A DNA stretch of 64,000 nt. It comes from Candidatus Obscuribacterales bacterium (GTDB taxonomy: Bacteria; Cyanobacteriota; Vampirovibrionia; Obscuribacterales; Obscuribacteraceae). Below are positions 1 through 7,943 of this stretch, in pieces. The first letter of the stretch is position 1. Each line of letters opens with the position of its first letter. Below the pieces are notes generated by a model. That model was not told where the DNA came from, did not search any database, and saw nothing but the letters and a program-made list of their open reading frames with translations. The stretch lies in contig JACKCM010000006.1 of the NCBI GenBank assembly GCA_020634035.1, positions 1 through 64,000 on the forward strand, read 5' to 3'. The position numbers and the translations under genes were made by a program.

Positions 1-1
1 A

Positions 2-148
2 TCCAGAGACAAAGTGAATCTCGACTCGGCACCACAGCCGAAATCAAGTTTTTTCCTTTCTCAATTCGAAACCAGGGACGATACCTCTTCAGAAGAATTT
101 CGACTCAAATTAGCCAGCCAGGTAAAGCTGTTTATTAATTCTGCTTGA
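2..148 (+). CDS. possible 3' end of an upstream gene (partial)
   Basis: The second reading frame is open from the window edge to a TGA at 146-148. It reads as a mixed acidic/hydrophilic C-terminus of about 48 residues with ordinary Lys/Asp/Glu content. Frame 1 is also open to a TAA at 136, so this is only the likelier of two choices. Nothing else is visible between 149 and 348 apart from AT-rich sequence. No family can be assigned. Confidence 0.28.
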   Translation, partial: SRDKVNLDSAPQPKSSFFLSQFETRDDTSSEEFRLKLASQVKLFINSA

Positions 149-348
149 CCCCGAAATCGCTTGATAGAAAGGCGTTTTGAAATGCGAAAATACCCGAAAC
201 ACCACTTTTACATATCTTTGTAAATTAAGTCTTTTTGGAGGCAGTTTCTTCTGAAGAGACAGATGCCCAGTCGTTTTCTAAGGACTAGACTAGACCAATC
301 AATACCCCAAAATAGAATGAAGACAGACGAAGAAAATAACGATCTACC

Positions 349-1215
349 CTAGCGAACGATTTCCACAGAGGTCTCGGCGAGGTTTACCACTCCTTCTGAG
401 ACGCTGCCCATGAGCGCCCGGTCAAAAGCACCTCTGCCATGGGAGCCCATTAGAATGAGATTCGGCTTTCGCTCCCGGGCAACTGCCAGGATTCGATCCC
501 GTGCATCGCCAGGCTCTACCAGCTTCACCACCTCGGTTTTTTCTCCGAAGCAATCTTTGATCCGGTTTTCAGCCTGGGTCAGCATCCGTTCTGCTTCTTC
601 CCGAAGTTTGCGTTTACGCTCTTCCAACTGAAAACGCTGTGAATCCGGAGCATCCGGAGCATCTGGAAGTGGAAATATCACCGAGACAAGCGAGAATCGG
701 CAATTTGCCGGCCAGCTATAAGTAAGCAACCTCTCCAGCGCCTCTCTAGAATATCGAGAATCATCCATGCACAGCATGACCTCGAAGTTATCTGTTGAGT
801 GCTTTGTTCGAACCACACGAACCGGAATCGGAGCATGATTTAGAATTGCCAGAGAGATGCTCCCGAGCAGCAACTTTTCAAAGCCTCTGCGACCGTGAGA
901 ACCAAGCATGATCAGGTCCGCTCTCCAGTCCCTTGCCTCTTCCATGATCTTACTTTTTATATAACCATCCAGGACTCGGTAGCTGACATTGAGACTGGGG
1001 AATTTCTCCATAAGCCGACCGGCTTCTCTCTCTAGAAGCTTTCTCGCCGCCTCTATTTCGGCTTCCTTAATACCTTCAAGAGCAGGAAGAGGTTCGAAGA
1101 AATCCACGACGGAGATTAGCTTCAACTGTGTATCTTCATCGAACACAGAATCCAGGCAGTGATCGATCACTGACCTGGAACAATCCGAACCATCTAGCGC
1201 TACTAATATTTTCAT
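349..1215 (-). CDS. tandem-domain universal stress protein (UspA family)
   Basis: The protein has 288 residues and two UspA folds. Each half ends with the nucleotide-binding signature G-x2-G-x9-G-S/T: GSHGRRG...GS around residues 105-119 and a second GSHGRG...GS near residues 258-272. Because both copies are intact, ATP binding is expected in both halves. UspA proteins are cytosolic and help cells survive stress or starvation; the client is unknown. The N-terminal MKILVALDGS is typical of the family, so the ATG start is secure. A second tandem UspA lies at 15774-16721, where the second copy is degenerate. The gene is transcribed alone and away from the next plus-strand gene. Confidence 0.93.
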   Translation of the reverse strand: MKILVALDGSDCSRSVIDHCLDSVFDEDTQLKLISVVDFFEPLPALEGIKEAEIEAARKLLEREAGRLMEKFPSLNVSYRVLDGYIKSKIMEEARDWRADLIMLGSHGRRGFEKLLLGSISLAILNHAPIPVRVVRTKHSTDNFEVMLCMDDSRYSREALERLLTYSWPANCRFSLVSVIFPLPDAPDAPDSQRFQLEERKRKLREEAERMLTQAENRIKDCFGEKTEVVKLVEPGDARDRILAVARERKPNLILMGSHGRGAFDRALMGSVSEGVVNLAETSVEIVR

Positions 1216-1440
1216 TTATTTGGAATAAATCTCCGGATGCTGATCAGAAGTTTGTCTATCTCTCGGAAATTCATACTAGCACTGCAATGCCACCCCCTCC
1301 ATCAACCGTAAGACTAGAGAGCGATCAACCCGTCGACTGATTACCCGGGGAAACAAACCGGAAGGAACCACGTCTATAAGAAAGCATGGCTTGGTTGGAA
1401 ACGAGCTATAGACCGGAAAGAGATTCGGTCAGAGGTTGAC

Positions 1441-1656
1441 ATGGCACAGTTAAAATTGGTGGAATACAAGAAGAAAGCTCGGGAGACAGCATCTCTAAAA
1501 GAGTTGTTTACTCTTTTTGATACAGTTTCCAATTATTATGAGCTTGGGTATATAGATGAAGCAGAGTTTGAAGAGATCAAACAGGTCATCTGGCCGAATT
1601 TGAAATCTATCACTGCTCTGAAGAGGCAAATCGATCAAGCTATGAAAGCCGGTTAG
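1441..1656 (+). CDS. small hypothetical protein, 71 aa
   Basis: This is a 71-residue, Lys/Glu-rich, probably all-helical cytosolic protein with no signal peptide or membrane segment. Its only Trp sits in a WPNLKSI stretch. The start follows an upstream AGAGGTTGAC, so the ATG has a plausible ribosome-binding site. A strong intrinsic terminator lies about 110 bases downstream, so it is probably a one-gene transcript. I do not recognise the family. Confidence 0.6.
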   Translation: MAQLKLVEYKKKARETASLKELFTLFDTVSNYYELGYIDEAEFEEIKQVIWPNLKSITALKRQIDQAMKAG

Positions 1657-1767
1657 CCTCTCGGGCCCGATCCTAGATAATAGTGAGCATCATTGGATTG
1701 GCTTGAATGTCCCGGTGAATTCGCAGGCTCCCAGCCTGCCGGGCCCTAAAACCTGATAAACCAAGCT

Positions 1768-1804
1768 GGAGGAGGAGAGTTTTTCGATCCTCCTCCTTTT
1801 TTTT
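1768..1804 (+). terminator. intrinsic terminator after the 71-aa gene
   Basis: GGAGGAGGA at 1768-1776 pairs perfectly with TCCTCCTCC at 1788-1796, with an 11-base loop. A run of eight T follows immediately. It stops transcription of the small gene before the TPR lipoprotein gene begins. Confidence 0.85.
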
Positions 1805-1854
1805 GCACCCTAAATCAGATAAGCTACAAGAATCAGTCACAAAGAACACTTCCC

Positions 1855-2967
1855 ATGAAAGATACTGACCGGTTCATTCTGGCATCGGCTCTGACCCTTA
1901 TGGTGGCAGCCGACTTCTTGTGTTCCGGTTGCGCAGAGAGACAAGGCGCCACAAAAGAAAAGCCTGTCAACAAAGAAAAAAGAGCCGGCGAAAAAGAAAT
2001 AGGCAGTCTGCTGGATGATCTTAAAAGCTATAAAAAGGGTGAATCCACCGAATTGATTCAGCCACGCTCATACAGACAGGCTATTAATCTTGCCAGAAAG
2101 GCTATCAAGCAAGAAGACTGGTCTCGCGCCATAGAATATTCCAGCCGGGCAGTGGAGATGAAACCAGAGGCAGTGCTGGGTTACTGCCTGCGATCCGAAG
2201 CCAGATTTAAATCGAACAATATGGAAGACAGCCTGGTGCTAAAAGATCTGGAGACAGCAGAAAGACTGGGAGAGATGAGAAGCCAGGACTATGAACATCT
2301 ATCCAGCATATACAGCACCACTGGCAATACTGAGAAAGCGCTAAACGCAATAAACAGGGCAATTAAATTAGAGCCCGATGACCGATTCCTCTATCAGAAC
2401 CGAGCGGCTCTCTACAGCAATCTGAAGAGATATAAAAAAGCCCTGGTCGACCTTGACACGATGGTCTCTCTCCATCCTAACGACCCCAATGGCTACGCGA
2501 TAAAAGCAAAGTATCTGGAGGGCTATGGTCGCGACAAAGAAGCGCTTCAAGCCTACAGTGAAGCGGTAAACCGAGCGGAGATCAAAACAGATTTCGCCAC
2601 CATCGAGATTCTCAAATCCCGGGCGAGACTGCTTGTCAAACTGAAAGAATTAGAAAAAGCGATCAAAGATCTCGACCGAGCCATCGAAATCTGTGACGGC
2701 GACGACGACGACCTTTTTGGTATGAGAGGTCATATCTATGCCGACCTTGGACGAAATAAAGAAGCGCTGGCCGACTTTACCAGGGTAATAGACAGATCGC
2801 CTGAATACGCCATGGACTGTTACCGGGCAAGAAGCCTCATATATAAAAAACTGGGCAAGGACGATCTAGCCCTTGCCGACAGCCAAAAAGCAGAAGGTCT
2901 GGACCGCAAGAGGGCGGAAAAACCAGTCTTTGAAATGCCTGTTTCAAAAAAGAGGCTAGAGAAGTAA
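1855..2967 (+). CDS. TPR-repeat lipoprotein
   Basis: A 370-residue exported protein. Residues 1-25 form a signal peptide ending in the lipobox-like CSGC, with Cys26 as the expected lipidated residue; Cys at -3 is unusual. A charged linker (about 28-75) follows, then at least six tetratricopeptide repeats across about 80-350, recognisable from repeated A-x2-x-Y/L-x3-A/G and P patterns such as KALNAINRAIKLEPDD. TPR arrays bind partner proteins, so a periplasmic or outer-membrane scaffold role is inferred. The N-terminus has no strong Shine-Dalgarno sequence. Confidence 0.8.
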   Translation: MKDTDRFILASALTLMVAADFLCSGCAERQGATKEKPVNKEKRAGEKEIGSLLDDLKSYKKGESTELIQPRSYRQAINLARKAIKQEDWSRAIEYSSRAVEMKPEAVLGYCLRSEARFKSNNMEDSLVLKDLETAERLGEMRSQDYEHLSSIYSTTGNTEKALNAINRAIKLEPDDRFLYQNRAALYSNLKRYKKALVDLDTMVSLHPNDPNGYAIKAKYLEGYGRDKEALQAYSEAVNRAEIKTDFATIEILKSRARLLVKLKELEKAIKDLDRAIEICDGDDDDLFGMRGHIYADLGRNKEALADFTRVIDRSPEYAMDCYRARSLIYKKLGKDDLALADSQKAEGLDRKRAEKPVFEMPVSKKRLEK

Positions 2968-2999
2968 AGTTCAAAAAAAATCTTCTTCCGGCAAGTTAT

Positions 3000-3027
3000 T
3001 TGTAATGCAGCCTCGATTTACTATAAT
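3000..3027 (+). promoter_or_regulatory. sigma-70 type promoter for the 180-aa gene
   Basis: TTGTAA at 3000-3005, a 16-base spacer, and a perfect TATAAT at 3022-3027. The ATG lies 36 bases further on and is preceded by AAGG. Confidence 0.5.
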
Positions 3028-3063
3028 CAATTAAATTCTCGGTCCGAAATTAAGGCGCGCCGT

Positions 3064-3606
3064 ATGGACATCTACGAACAAATAGACAATATGAGAACCT
3101 TCGTCAAGGACGGAGACTGGGCTGCCCTTGAAGAAGAATACGAAGCCCTGGCCAGGAAGCTGGCAGGAGACAAGTGTGCCCAGAGCGTAAGCGATCTGGA
3201 CTTCTCCTCCTACATAGAAGGTCTGGAAGAAGCCCTTTCAGAAGCTGTCTCCCTGGCTAAATCGGTCAACGCAAAAGCGATTCACTTCGAGTACGATCTT
3301 GACAATGATTGGGAAAGCACATTTTACGTATGTAGCGATTACAGTCCTGAGTCTGAAGAAGACGATGATTGGGCGAGCGATTATGAGGACGATATCTCTG
3401 GTCCTACCTTCCCCCAGGCAAGCGATATTTATAGAGAGAACGGTTTTGATACCAGCGAAGCTGCCTGCGGCGTGACACTATATCTAATTGCGCGTACTCT
3501 CTCAGCCTTTGGCGAAATACTCGAAGAATTTCCGCTAGATATAGCGATTTGCGCAGGCTTTCAAGATCAAGATCCGCTCATGCGTCTGCAAGAGCCAAAA
3601 TCTTAA
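3064..3606 (+). CDS. acidic hypothetical protein, 180 aa
   Basis: A strongly acidic cytosolic protein with no signal or membrane segment. The N-terminal third is helical (EQIDNMRTF, ALEEEYEALARKL). An Asp/Glu-rich middle around residues 95-125 (SEEDDDWASDYEDD) is followed by a hydrophobic helix (GVTLYLIARTLSAFGEIL). The layout resembles small cytoplasmic immunity or regulatory proteins, but I cannot name a family. It has its own promoter just upstream and is followed within 33 bases by a secreted protein gene. Confidence 0.6.
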   Translation: MDIYEQIDNMRTFVKDGDWAALEEEYEALARKLAGDKCAQSVSDLDFSSYIEGLEEALSEAVSLAKSVNAKAIHFEYDLDNDWESTFYVCSDYSPESEEDDDWASDYEDDISGPTFPQASDIYRENGFDTSEAACGVTLYLIARTLSAFGEILEEFPLDIAICAGFQDQDPLMRLQEPKS

Positions 3607-3638
3607 TTCCATGAAGACAGAGGGTCATACAGGTCTAT

Positions 3639-4433
3639 ATGGACTTTTTGAAGAAGAATAAAAAGACTATGACCGTGGTCATATCGGCACTGTCCCTGGT
3701 TGCTATTCACCAGACAGAAGCGTTCAGCCGGGCACCCCAGGAACAGATGATGAGCTATCCTACCTATCAGAGCCAGGGAGGCAGTTATCAAAGTGCACCT
3801 CCCGCTTATCAAAATGCGCCACCGGCTTATCAAGCCGGTGGATCAGGATACAGTCAATACAATCCGTATGAATACAGTCAGTACAACAACCAGCAAAATC
3901 AGTATATTCAGCCGAATCAGATACAGTACTACAAACAAGCACCACGGATGCAGTACATCCCCCAGGGTCATCCACCGATGCCCAACGCTAATTTAGGTCA
4001 ACAACATCCTAATTACGCACCGCCTCACTATTCGACCACCGCCGGTCGCCCCAGTTTCTTCCAATTGCTTCGCGCCGCCAATAATAGCCAGGGCTATGGC
4101 ATGAATCAAAACACCGGTTTTAATAGAGGCAACACCGCTCCCAGTGGTCGCAACCAGGCCCTCGACAATCGCTCCATCGCCCGGTCCGAAGCTGATTCTG
4201 CCGATGCCTGCGCGGCAAGAGCCTCTTCCGGCTCTCGCGGTAGCCGCCAGGATGCAGCCTACGAAGCCCAGTCCCATGCCGATAGAGCCAGACAGGCCGC
4301 CGAAGAGGCTACCTCGGGGGCAAATTCCAGCGATGCCAAAAACTATGCCGATGATGCCTGGGCAGCAGCCAACCGAGCCCAGTCCGCGGCAGACCGCGCC
4401 AAAGACAACGCCGACCGGGGCCAGGGCTGGTAA
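3639..4433 (+). CDS. secreted Q/Y/N/P-rich low-complexity protein with Ala-rich helical tail
   Basis: A 264-residue protein with three parts. Residues 1-30 form a signal peptide (KKNKK, then a hydrophobic run to EAFS). Residues 31-135 are prion-like, dominated by Gln, Tyr, Asn, Pro and Ser with imperfect repeats such as PPAYQNAPPAYQ and QYNPYEYSQYNN. Residues 180-262 are an Ala-rich amphipathic helix with near-heptad A-x3-A spacing (YADDAWAAANRAQSAADRA). The family is unknown. An aggregation-prone or adhesive surface/matrix role is inference from composition. Confidence 0.65.
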   Translation: MDFLKKNKKTMTVVISALSLVAIHQTEAFSRAPQEQMMSYPTYQSQGGSYQSAPPAYQNAPPAYQAGGSGYSQYNPYEYSQYNNQQNQYIQPNQIQYYKQAPRMQYIPQGHPPMPNANLGQQHPNYAPPHYSTTAGRPSFFQLLRAANNSQGYGMNQNTGFNRGNTAPSGRNQALDNRSIARSEADSADACAARASSGSRGSRQDAAYEAQSHADRARQAAEEATSGANSSDAKNYADDAWAAANRAQSAADRAKDNADRGQGW

Positions 4434-4452
4434 AAATCAAAAACGCTCTCTA

Positions 4453-5451
4453 TTATTGACCGCCTCTATTTTGTAGAAGCTTGGAAAGAACCCAGGTAGA
4501 AACCAGTTTCATATTCTGCTCGCGCAGCATTTGATTTTGCAGTTGCGCCTCTTCGAAGATCAAATGTTCTCCTGGAACAGCTAGAAAGACTTTGTCTTCG
4601 GTGGCCAGCTCGTTGAAGAGTTCCCAGGTCCCTTCCGGCTTGACCAGTTTATCCTTTGTCCCCTGAACAATAAGAACCGGCAACCGGGTTATATGAGCCG
4701 CCGAATTATGATTGTCATTCATGAACATCTGAAATTGAATCAACTCTTTTGAAGTGAGATCCAGCCTATCGAGGGGGTCTCCTTTCCACTCTTGCTTGAG
4801 ACTCTCGCTGGTGGTGGCTTGATCGACGATGTCGCTGCCGATGTCGAACTTGCGACGGGGTCTCAAGATATTCATCGCCACTTTGGCACTGGTTTTCTTT
4901 TGTTGAAATCTCTCTTCGGCAGGCACCGATGAAATCAATCCATCGATAAGCTCAGGAAAAAGAGATGCCGCCCTGAGAGCGATAGCACCGCCCATCGACT
5001 CACCCAGGACAAAAACCTGGGTATTTGGATTATTGCTACGGATGGCAATCAACATTGCCTTGACGTCCGCCAGACAGTGATCAAAATCGACCTGGGTCTT
5101 ACCGCCGGCATTCATCCATTCTCCGAAACCTCTGACATCCATTGCATAAACGGCAATGCCTCTGCGCGATGCCTTGCTTCCCAAGAACTCAAAAGAACCT
5201 GAATGAAGACCCAGACCGTGAATACAGAGCAGGCAGGCAACAGGTCGCCTTCCCGGAGCGATCCAGGTCTTGTAGGGAGGCAGAGTGGCCGGCAACTCCT
5301 GCTTGGTGACTTCGAGCTGCTTTTCTCTGTGTCTTTCACCACGCCGTTGCTCCATGCGCTCTTTTATAGATTTCGGCCGGGCGCAGACCGACATGGACGA
5401 ATCTAATAAGAAGAAAAGGGCAAAGAGTATGGTGAGAAGATAAAAATGCAT
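4453..5451 (-). CDS. secreted alpha/beta hydrolase (serine aminopeptidase S33 / monoacylglycerol-lipase-like)
   Basis: A 332-residue exported hydrolase. The ATG at 5451 is chosen because GGAG lies 10 bases upstream; the longer GTG start at 5493 has no such site and would bury the signal peptide (LLTILFALFFLL). The nucleophile elbow GESMGG places Ser152. An Asp in GTKDKLV (about 267) and a His in VPGEHLIF (about 296) complete the triad. An early HGLGLHSG motif is the oxyanion loop. The fold matches Hydrolase_4/monoglyceride lipases, so ester hydrolysis is likely but the substrate is unknown. It is convergent with the Q/Y-rich gene and divergent from the kinase gene. Confidence 0.82.
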   Translation of the reverse strand: MHFYLLTILFALFFLLDSSMSVCARPKSIKERMEQRRGERHREKQLEVTKQELPATLPPYKTWIAPGRRPVACLLCIHGLGLHSGSFEFLGSKASRRGIAVYAMDVRGFGEWMNAGGKTQVDFDHCLADVKAMLIAIRSNNPNTQVFVLGESMGGAIALRAASLFPELIDGLISSVPAEERFQQKKTSAKVAMNILRPRRKFDIGSDIVDQATTSESLKQEWKGDPLDRLDLTSKELIQFQMFMNDNHNSAAHITRLPVLIVQGTKDKLVKPEGTWELFNELATEDKVFLAVPGEHLIFEEAQLQNQMLREQNMKLVSTWVLSKLLQNRGGQ

Positions 5452-5520
5452 GGGGATCGAACTCCGTTTCAGCGATATTCGCTTTGCCGTCACCGTAAGA
5501 TTCTACCTTTTATCCTGAGA

Positions 5521-5526
5521 TATAAT
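5521..5526 (+). promoter_or_regulatory. -10 element upstream of a kinase gene
   Basis: A perfect TATAAT lies 28 bases before the kinase ATG. No convincing -35 box is seen at 16-18 bases spacing. Confidence 0.35.
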
Positions 5527-5554
5527 GATTTGAGAACAAGACCGATTTGCTTAA

Positions 5555-6943
5555 ATGTCCAAAAGACCCGAATCCGAATCCAAAACAAGAAAAGACGAGA
5601 GCACTCGCTCCAAAAGAGTCGAGCCTGGCGAGCCGGAGTTCGAAGATTTTGCCATGGAAAGTGAAGACGACTTCGATCCGGAAGAGAGTATTTTCGAACT
5701 GGATCCTTTTGTCCTGCCCGGAGAGACCATGACCCAGGAGATTACTCCTATCGGTTTTGAATCCCCGCTCACAGATTCGGATATCAGCAAGCTAGAATCA
5801 AAGACGTCGCCAGGCACAGAAAGTCAAGACGATGATCAGGAAGACACCATTCCTCCCGGAGCAGCCAAGGATGAATGGCTCGAGCGACAGACCGGCAAAC
5901 CAAAAGAACAAGAGAAGACCGCAAGCCAGCGCGGCTCTCAACCCAGACTATCCTATACCACAACCGAAATTCCCCTGACCTCCGATGAAAGACGCATGCT
6001 CTTCGAGTATGAACAGCGCAAGAAAAGCGTCAAGAAAGAGTCTTCCGGAGATAGACGGGTAGGCAGCGTCATCGCCGACAAATACGGCATTGTCGAGCTG
6101 ATAGGCAAAGGCAATATGGCCACCGTTTATAAAGTGAAGAGTTTCAGCGAAGGCAAAATTTATGCCGCCAAGACAACACGCTCCAATGCCAGCGCAGAAG
6201 ATCTGGAGCGCTTCAATCGAGAGATCCTTACCCACTCCAAACTCTCCCATCCTAATATCGTCGAATTCATAGAGACTTTGAAGCTGCCGGACGGCACAAA
6301 GTTTTTGATCATGGAAAACGTAAAAGGAATAAGCCTCCATGATGTCCTCGAGATTCATGGTCCGGTCAAACAAGCCGAGAATATCTGGAATATCTTGAGC
6401 CAGATCTGTGACGCCCTCGATCATGCTCACGGCCGAGGAGTTATCCATCGTGATCTGAAATCCGGCAACGTCATCCTTGCCAAGAAAGCGAACGAGCGTA
6501 TGGAGGTCAAAATCCTCGATTTCGGCATCGCCCAGATAGACGATCTGAACGCTCTCAAAATCACCAATCCCGGCAGATCGGTAGGCTCTCCTCTATATAT
6601 GAGTCCGGAGCAATGCCAGGGCGATGAACTGACTCGGGCTTCAGATATCTATGCCCTCGGGGTACTCGCCTACGAACTGGTAACCGGCGCGGTTCCCTAT
6701 AAGTTCGATACGGTCTACGAAATCATGAAAAGTCACTGCGATCCGGATATCAAGCCGGCATCGTTGCAGCCGAAACTTCCCGAGGTGCCTTACATAGATC
6801 AGCTTGAGCGAATTATCTTCAAAGCCCTGGAAACAGAGCCTATAATGCGCTTCGAGTCGGCGATCGAATTTCGTACGGTTTTACATAGATGGATTGAGCG
6901 AGTCAGAGAAGAGAAGAAGCGCCTTCGCGCTCTTCATCAATGA
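5555..6943 (+). CDS. soluble serine/threonine protein kinase with acidic N-terminal extension
   Basis: 462 residues. Residues 1-165 are a low-complexity acidic extension rich in Asp, Glu, Ser and Pro. The kinase domain (about 175-450) has the glycine loop IGKGNMATVY, catalytic Lys206, HRDLKSGN with Asp300, DFG at 322-324, and an intact SPEQ version of the APE motif. All catalytic residues are present, so it should be active. It has no transmembrane helix or sensor domain, unlike the other three kinases in the window, and should act in the cytoplasm. The stop overlaps the convergent unknown gene by 7 bases. Confidence 0.92.
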   Translation: MSKRPESESKTRKDESTRSKRVEPGEPEFEDFAMESEDDFDPEESIFELDPFVLPGETMTQEITPIGFESPLTDSDISKLESKTSPGTESQDDDQEDTIPPGAAKDEWLERQTGKPKEQEKTASQRGSQPRLSYTTTEIPLTSDERRMLFEYEQRKKSVKKESSGDRRVGSVIADKYGIVELIGKGNMATVYKVKSFSEGKIYAAKTTRSNASAEDLERFNREILTHSKLSHPNIVEFIETLKLPDGTKFLIMENVKGISLHDVLEIHGPVKQAENIWNILSQICDALDHAHGRGVIHRDLKSGNVILAKKANERMEVKILDFGIAQIDDLNALKITNPGRSVGSPLYMSPEQCQGDELTRASDIYALGVLAYELVTGAVPYKFDTVYEIMKSHCDPDIKPASLQPKLPEVPYIDQLERIIFKALETEPIMRFESAIEFRTVLHRWIERVREEKKRLRALHQ

Positions 6944-7809
6944 CGACGTTCCAGATCCACTGCCGGTCTACCCTGCTCTTTGCGATAGAGCATGAACCAG
7001 CGCAGATTATCCGGCTCGCTGCCGTCTAGTATTTCATAAGCCCGCATGGTCGCCTGGGGATCAAACTTTCCAAGTCCGCCGGTTACTTTGCCCAGAGCGC
7101 CCACATAGTTGGTCTGGGCCTCGTCTACCTGCTCACTGAGCGACTGGTTGAGAGGGATGGTCTCTTTGGTGATGCCCAGGTCCCGGCTAAAGGTGATGCT
7201 CTCAGGTTTTCCGTCGGCACCACTGGTAAGCACCACATGGGGGGCATCTTTGAACTGCATATAGCCGCCGTCCTTGACCATCTGATTGAGCACCGCGTTT
7301 TTATAATCCGGATTGCGATCGTTCATTAACGACTCCAACCGTCTCCTCAAATCGAGCTTGGCCTGCTGGTCCCCATCAAGAGCCCGGTCGGCGAGCTGTT
7401 CTATGCGCGATGCCGGTTCTTGAGGGTTATCGACCCTCCGTCTTTCTCTTTCAGCGGCTTCGGGGGCATTCTCTCTTTTGATTTTTTCGAATTGTGCCCA
7501 GGTATCGTCGCCTTCACTACGCTCCGCTTTCCGAGCCGGCTCAGGGCGTTTGACAGGCTCACGACAGAAGCTATCCCTGGCATTCTGGTCGGCCGGATAG
7601 ACATGATAGCCTTCGCCCTGACCTATATAAAGTCTCAATTCGGGAAGGTTGCGATTATCGGCTCCCTGAACGTTTCTCAGGGCCCTATAAGTATCCATCT
7701 TATCTTTATTGCTCAGATCTCTAAAAAGACAATCCGGGTTCTCTCCCCGACCTTGCGCATCTAGCAGTCTACGGGCGTTGTCATCCGGCGAGTGGTGTTC
7801 GAGAGCCAT
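6937..7809 (-). CDS. hypothetical cytoplasmic protein, 290 aa
   Basis: A charged protein without signal or membrane segment. Residues 85-145 are a low-complexity Arg/Glu/Pro linker (ERERRRVDNPQEPASR). The flanking parts look folded: an N-terminal helical part and a C-terminal part with strand-like segments (HVVLTSGADGKPESITFSRDLG) and a GALGKVTGGLGKF turn. The composition resembles the large unknown proteins at 35463-36659 and 55408-58275. No family recognised. It is convergent with and slightly overlaps the upstream kinase gene. Confidence 0.6.
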   Translation of the reverse strand: MALEHHSPDDNARRLLDAQGRGENPDCLFRDLSNKDKMDTYRALRNVQGADNRNLPELRLYIGQGEGYHVYPADQNARDSFCREPVKRPEPARKAERSEGDDTWAQFEKIKRENAPEAAERERRRVDNPQEPASRIEQLADRALDGDQQAKLDLRRRLESLMNDRNPDYKNAVLNQMVKDGGYMQFKDAPHVVLTSGADGKPESITFSRDLGITKETIPLNQSLSEQVDEAQTNYVGALGKVTGGLGKFDPQATMRAYEILDGSEPDNLRWFMLYRKEQGRPAVDLERRH

Positions 7810-7943
7810 AGTAAAAAAACCTGTTCAAAGAAAGTTCCGGGGAAGGATATTGTGAGCAATACCAATATTAGTCTTTGAAAGTGACAGAAATGTGGAAACC
7901 ATCCCGGGTATAATCAAGCAGATTGGCAATTTTCAAAGATATC

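Noticed and set aside
5451..5493. Longer N-terminus for the alpha/beta hydrolase
   Set aside because: GTG start without a ribosome-binding site; the ATG at 5451 has GGAG at 10 bases and starts a normal signal peptide.
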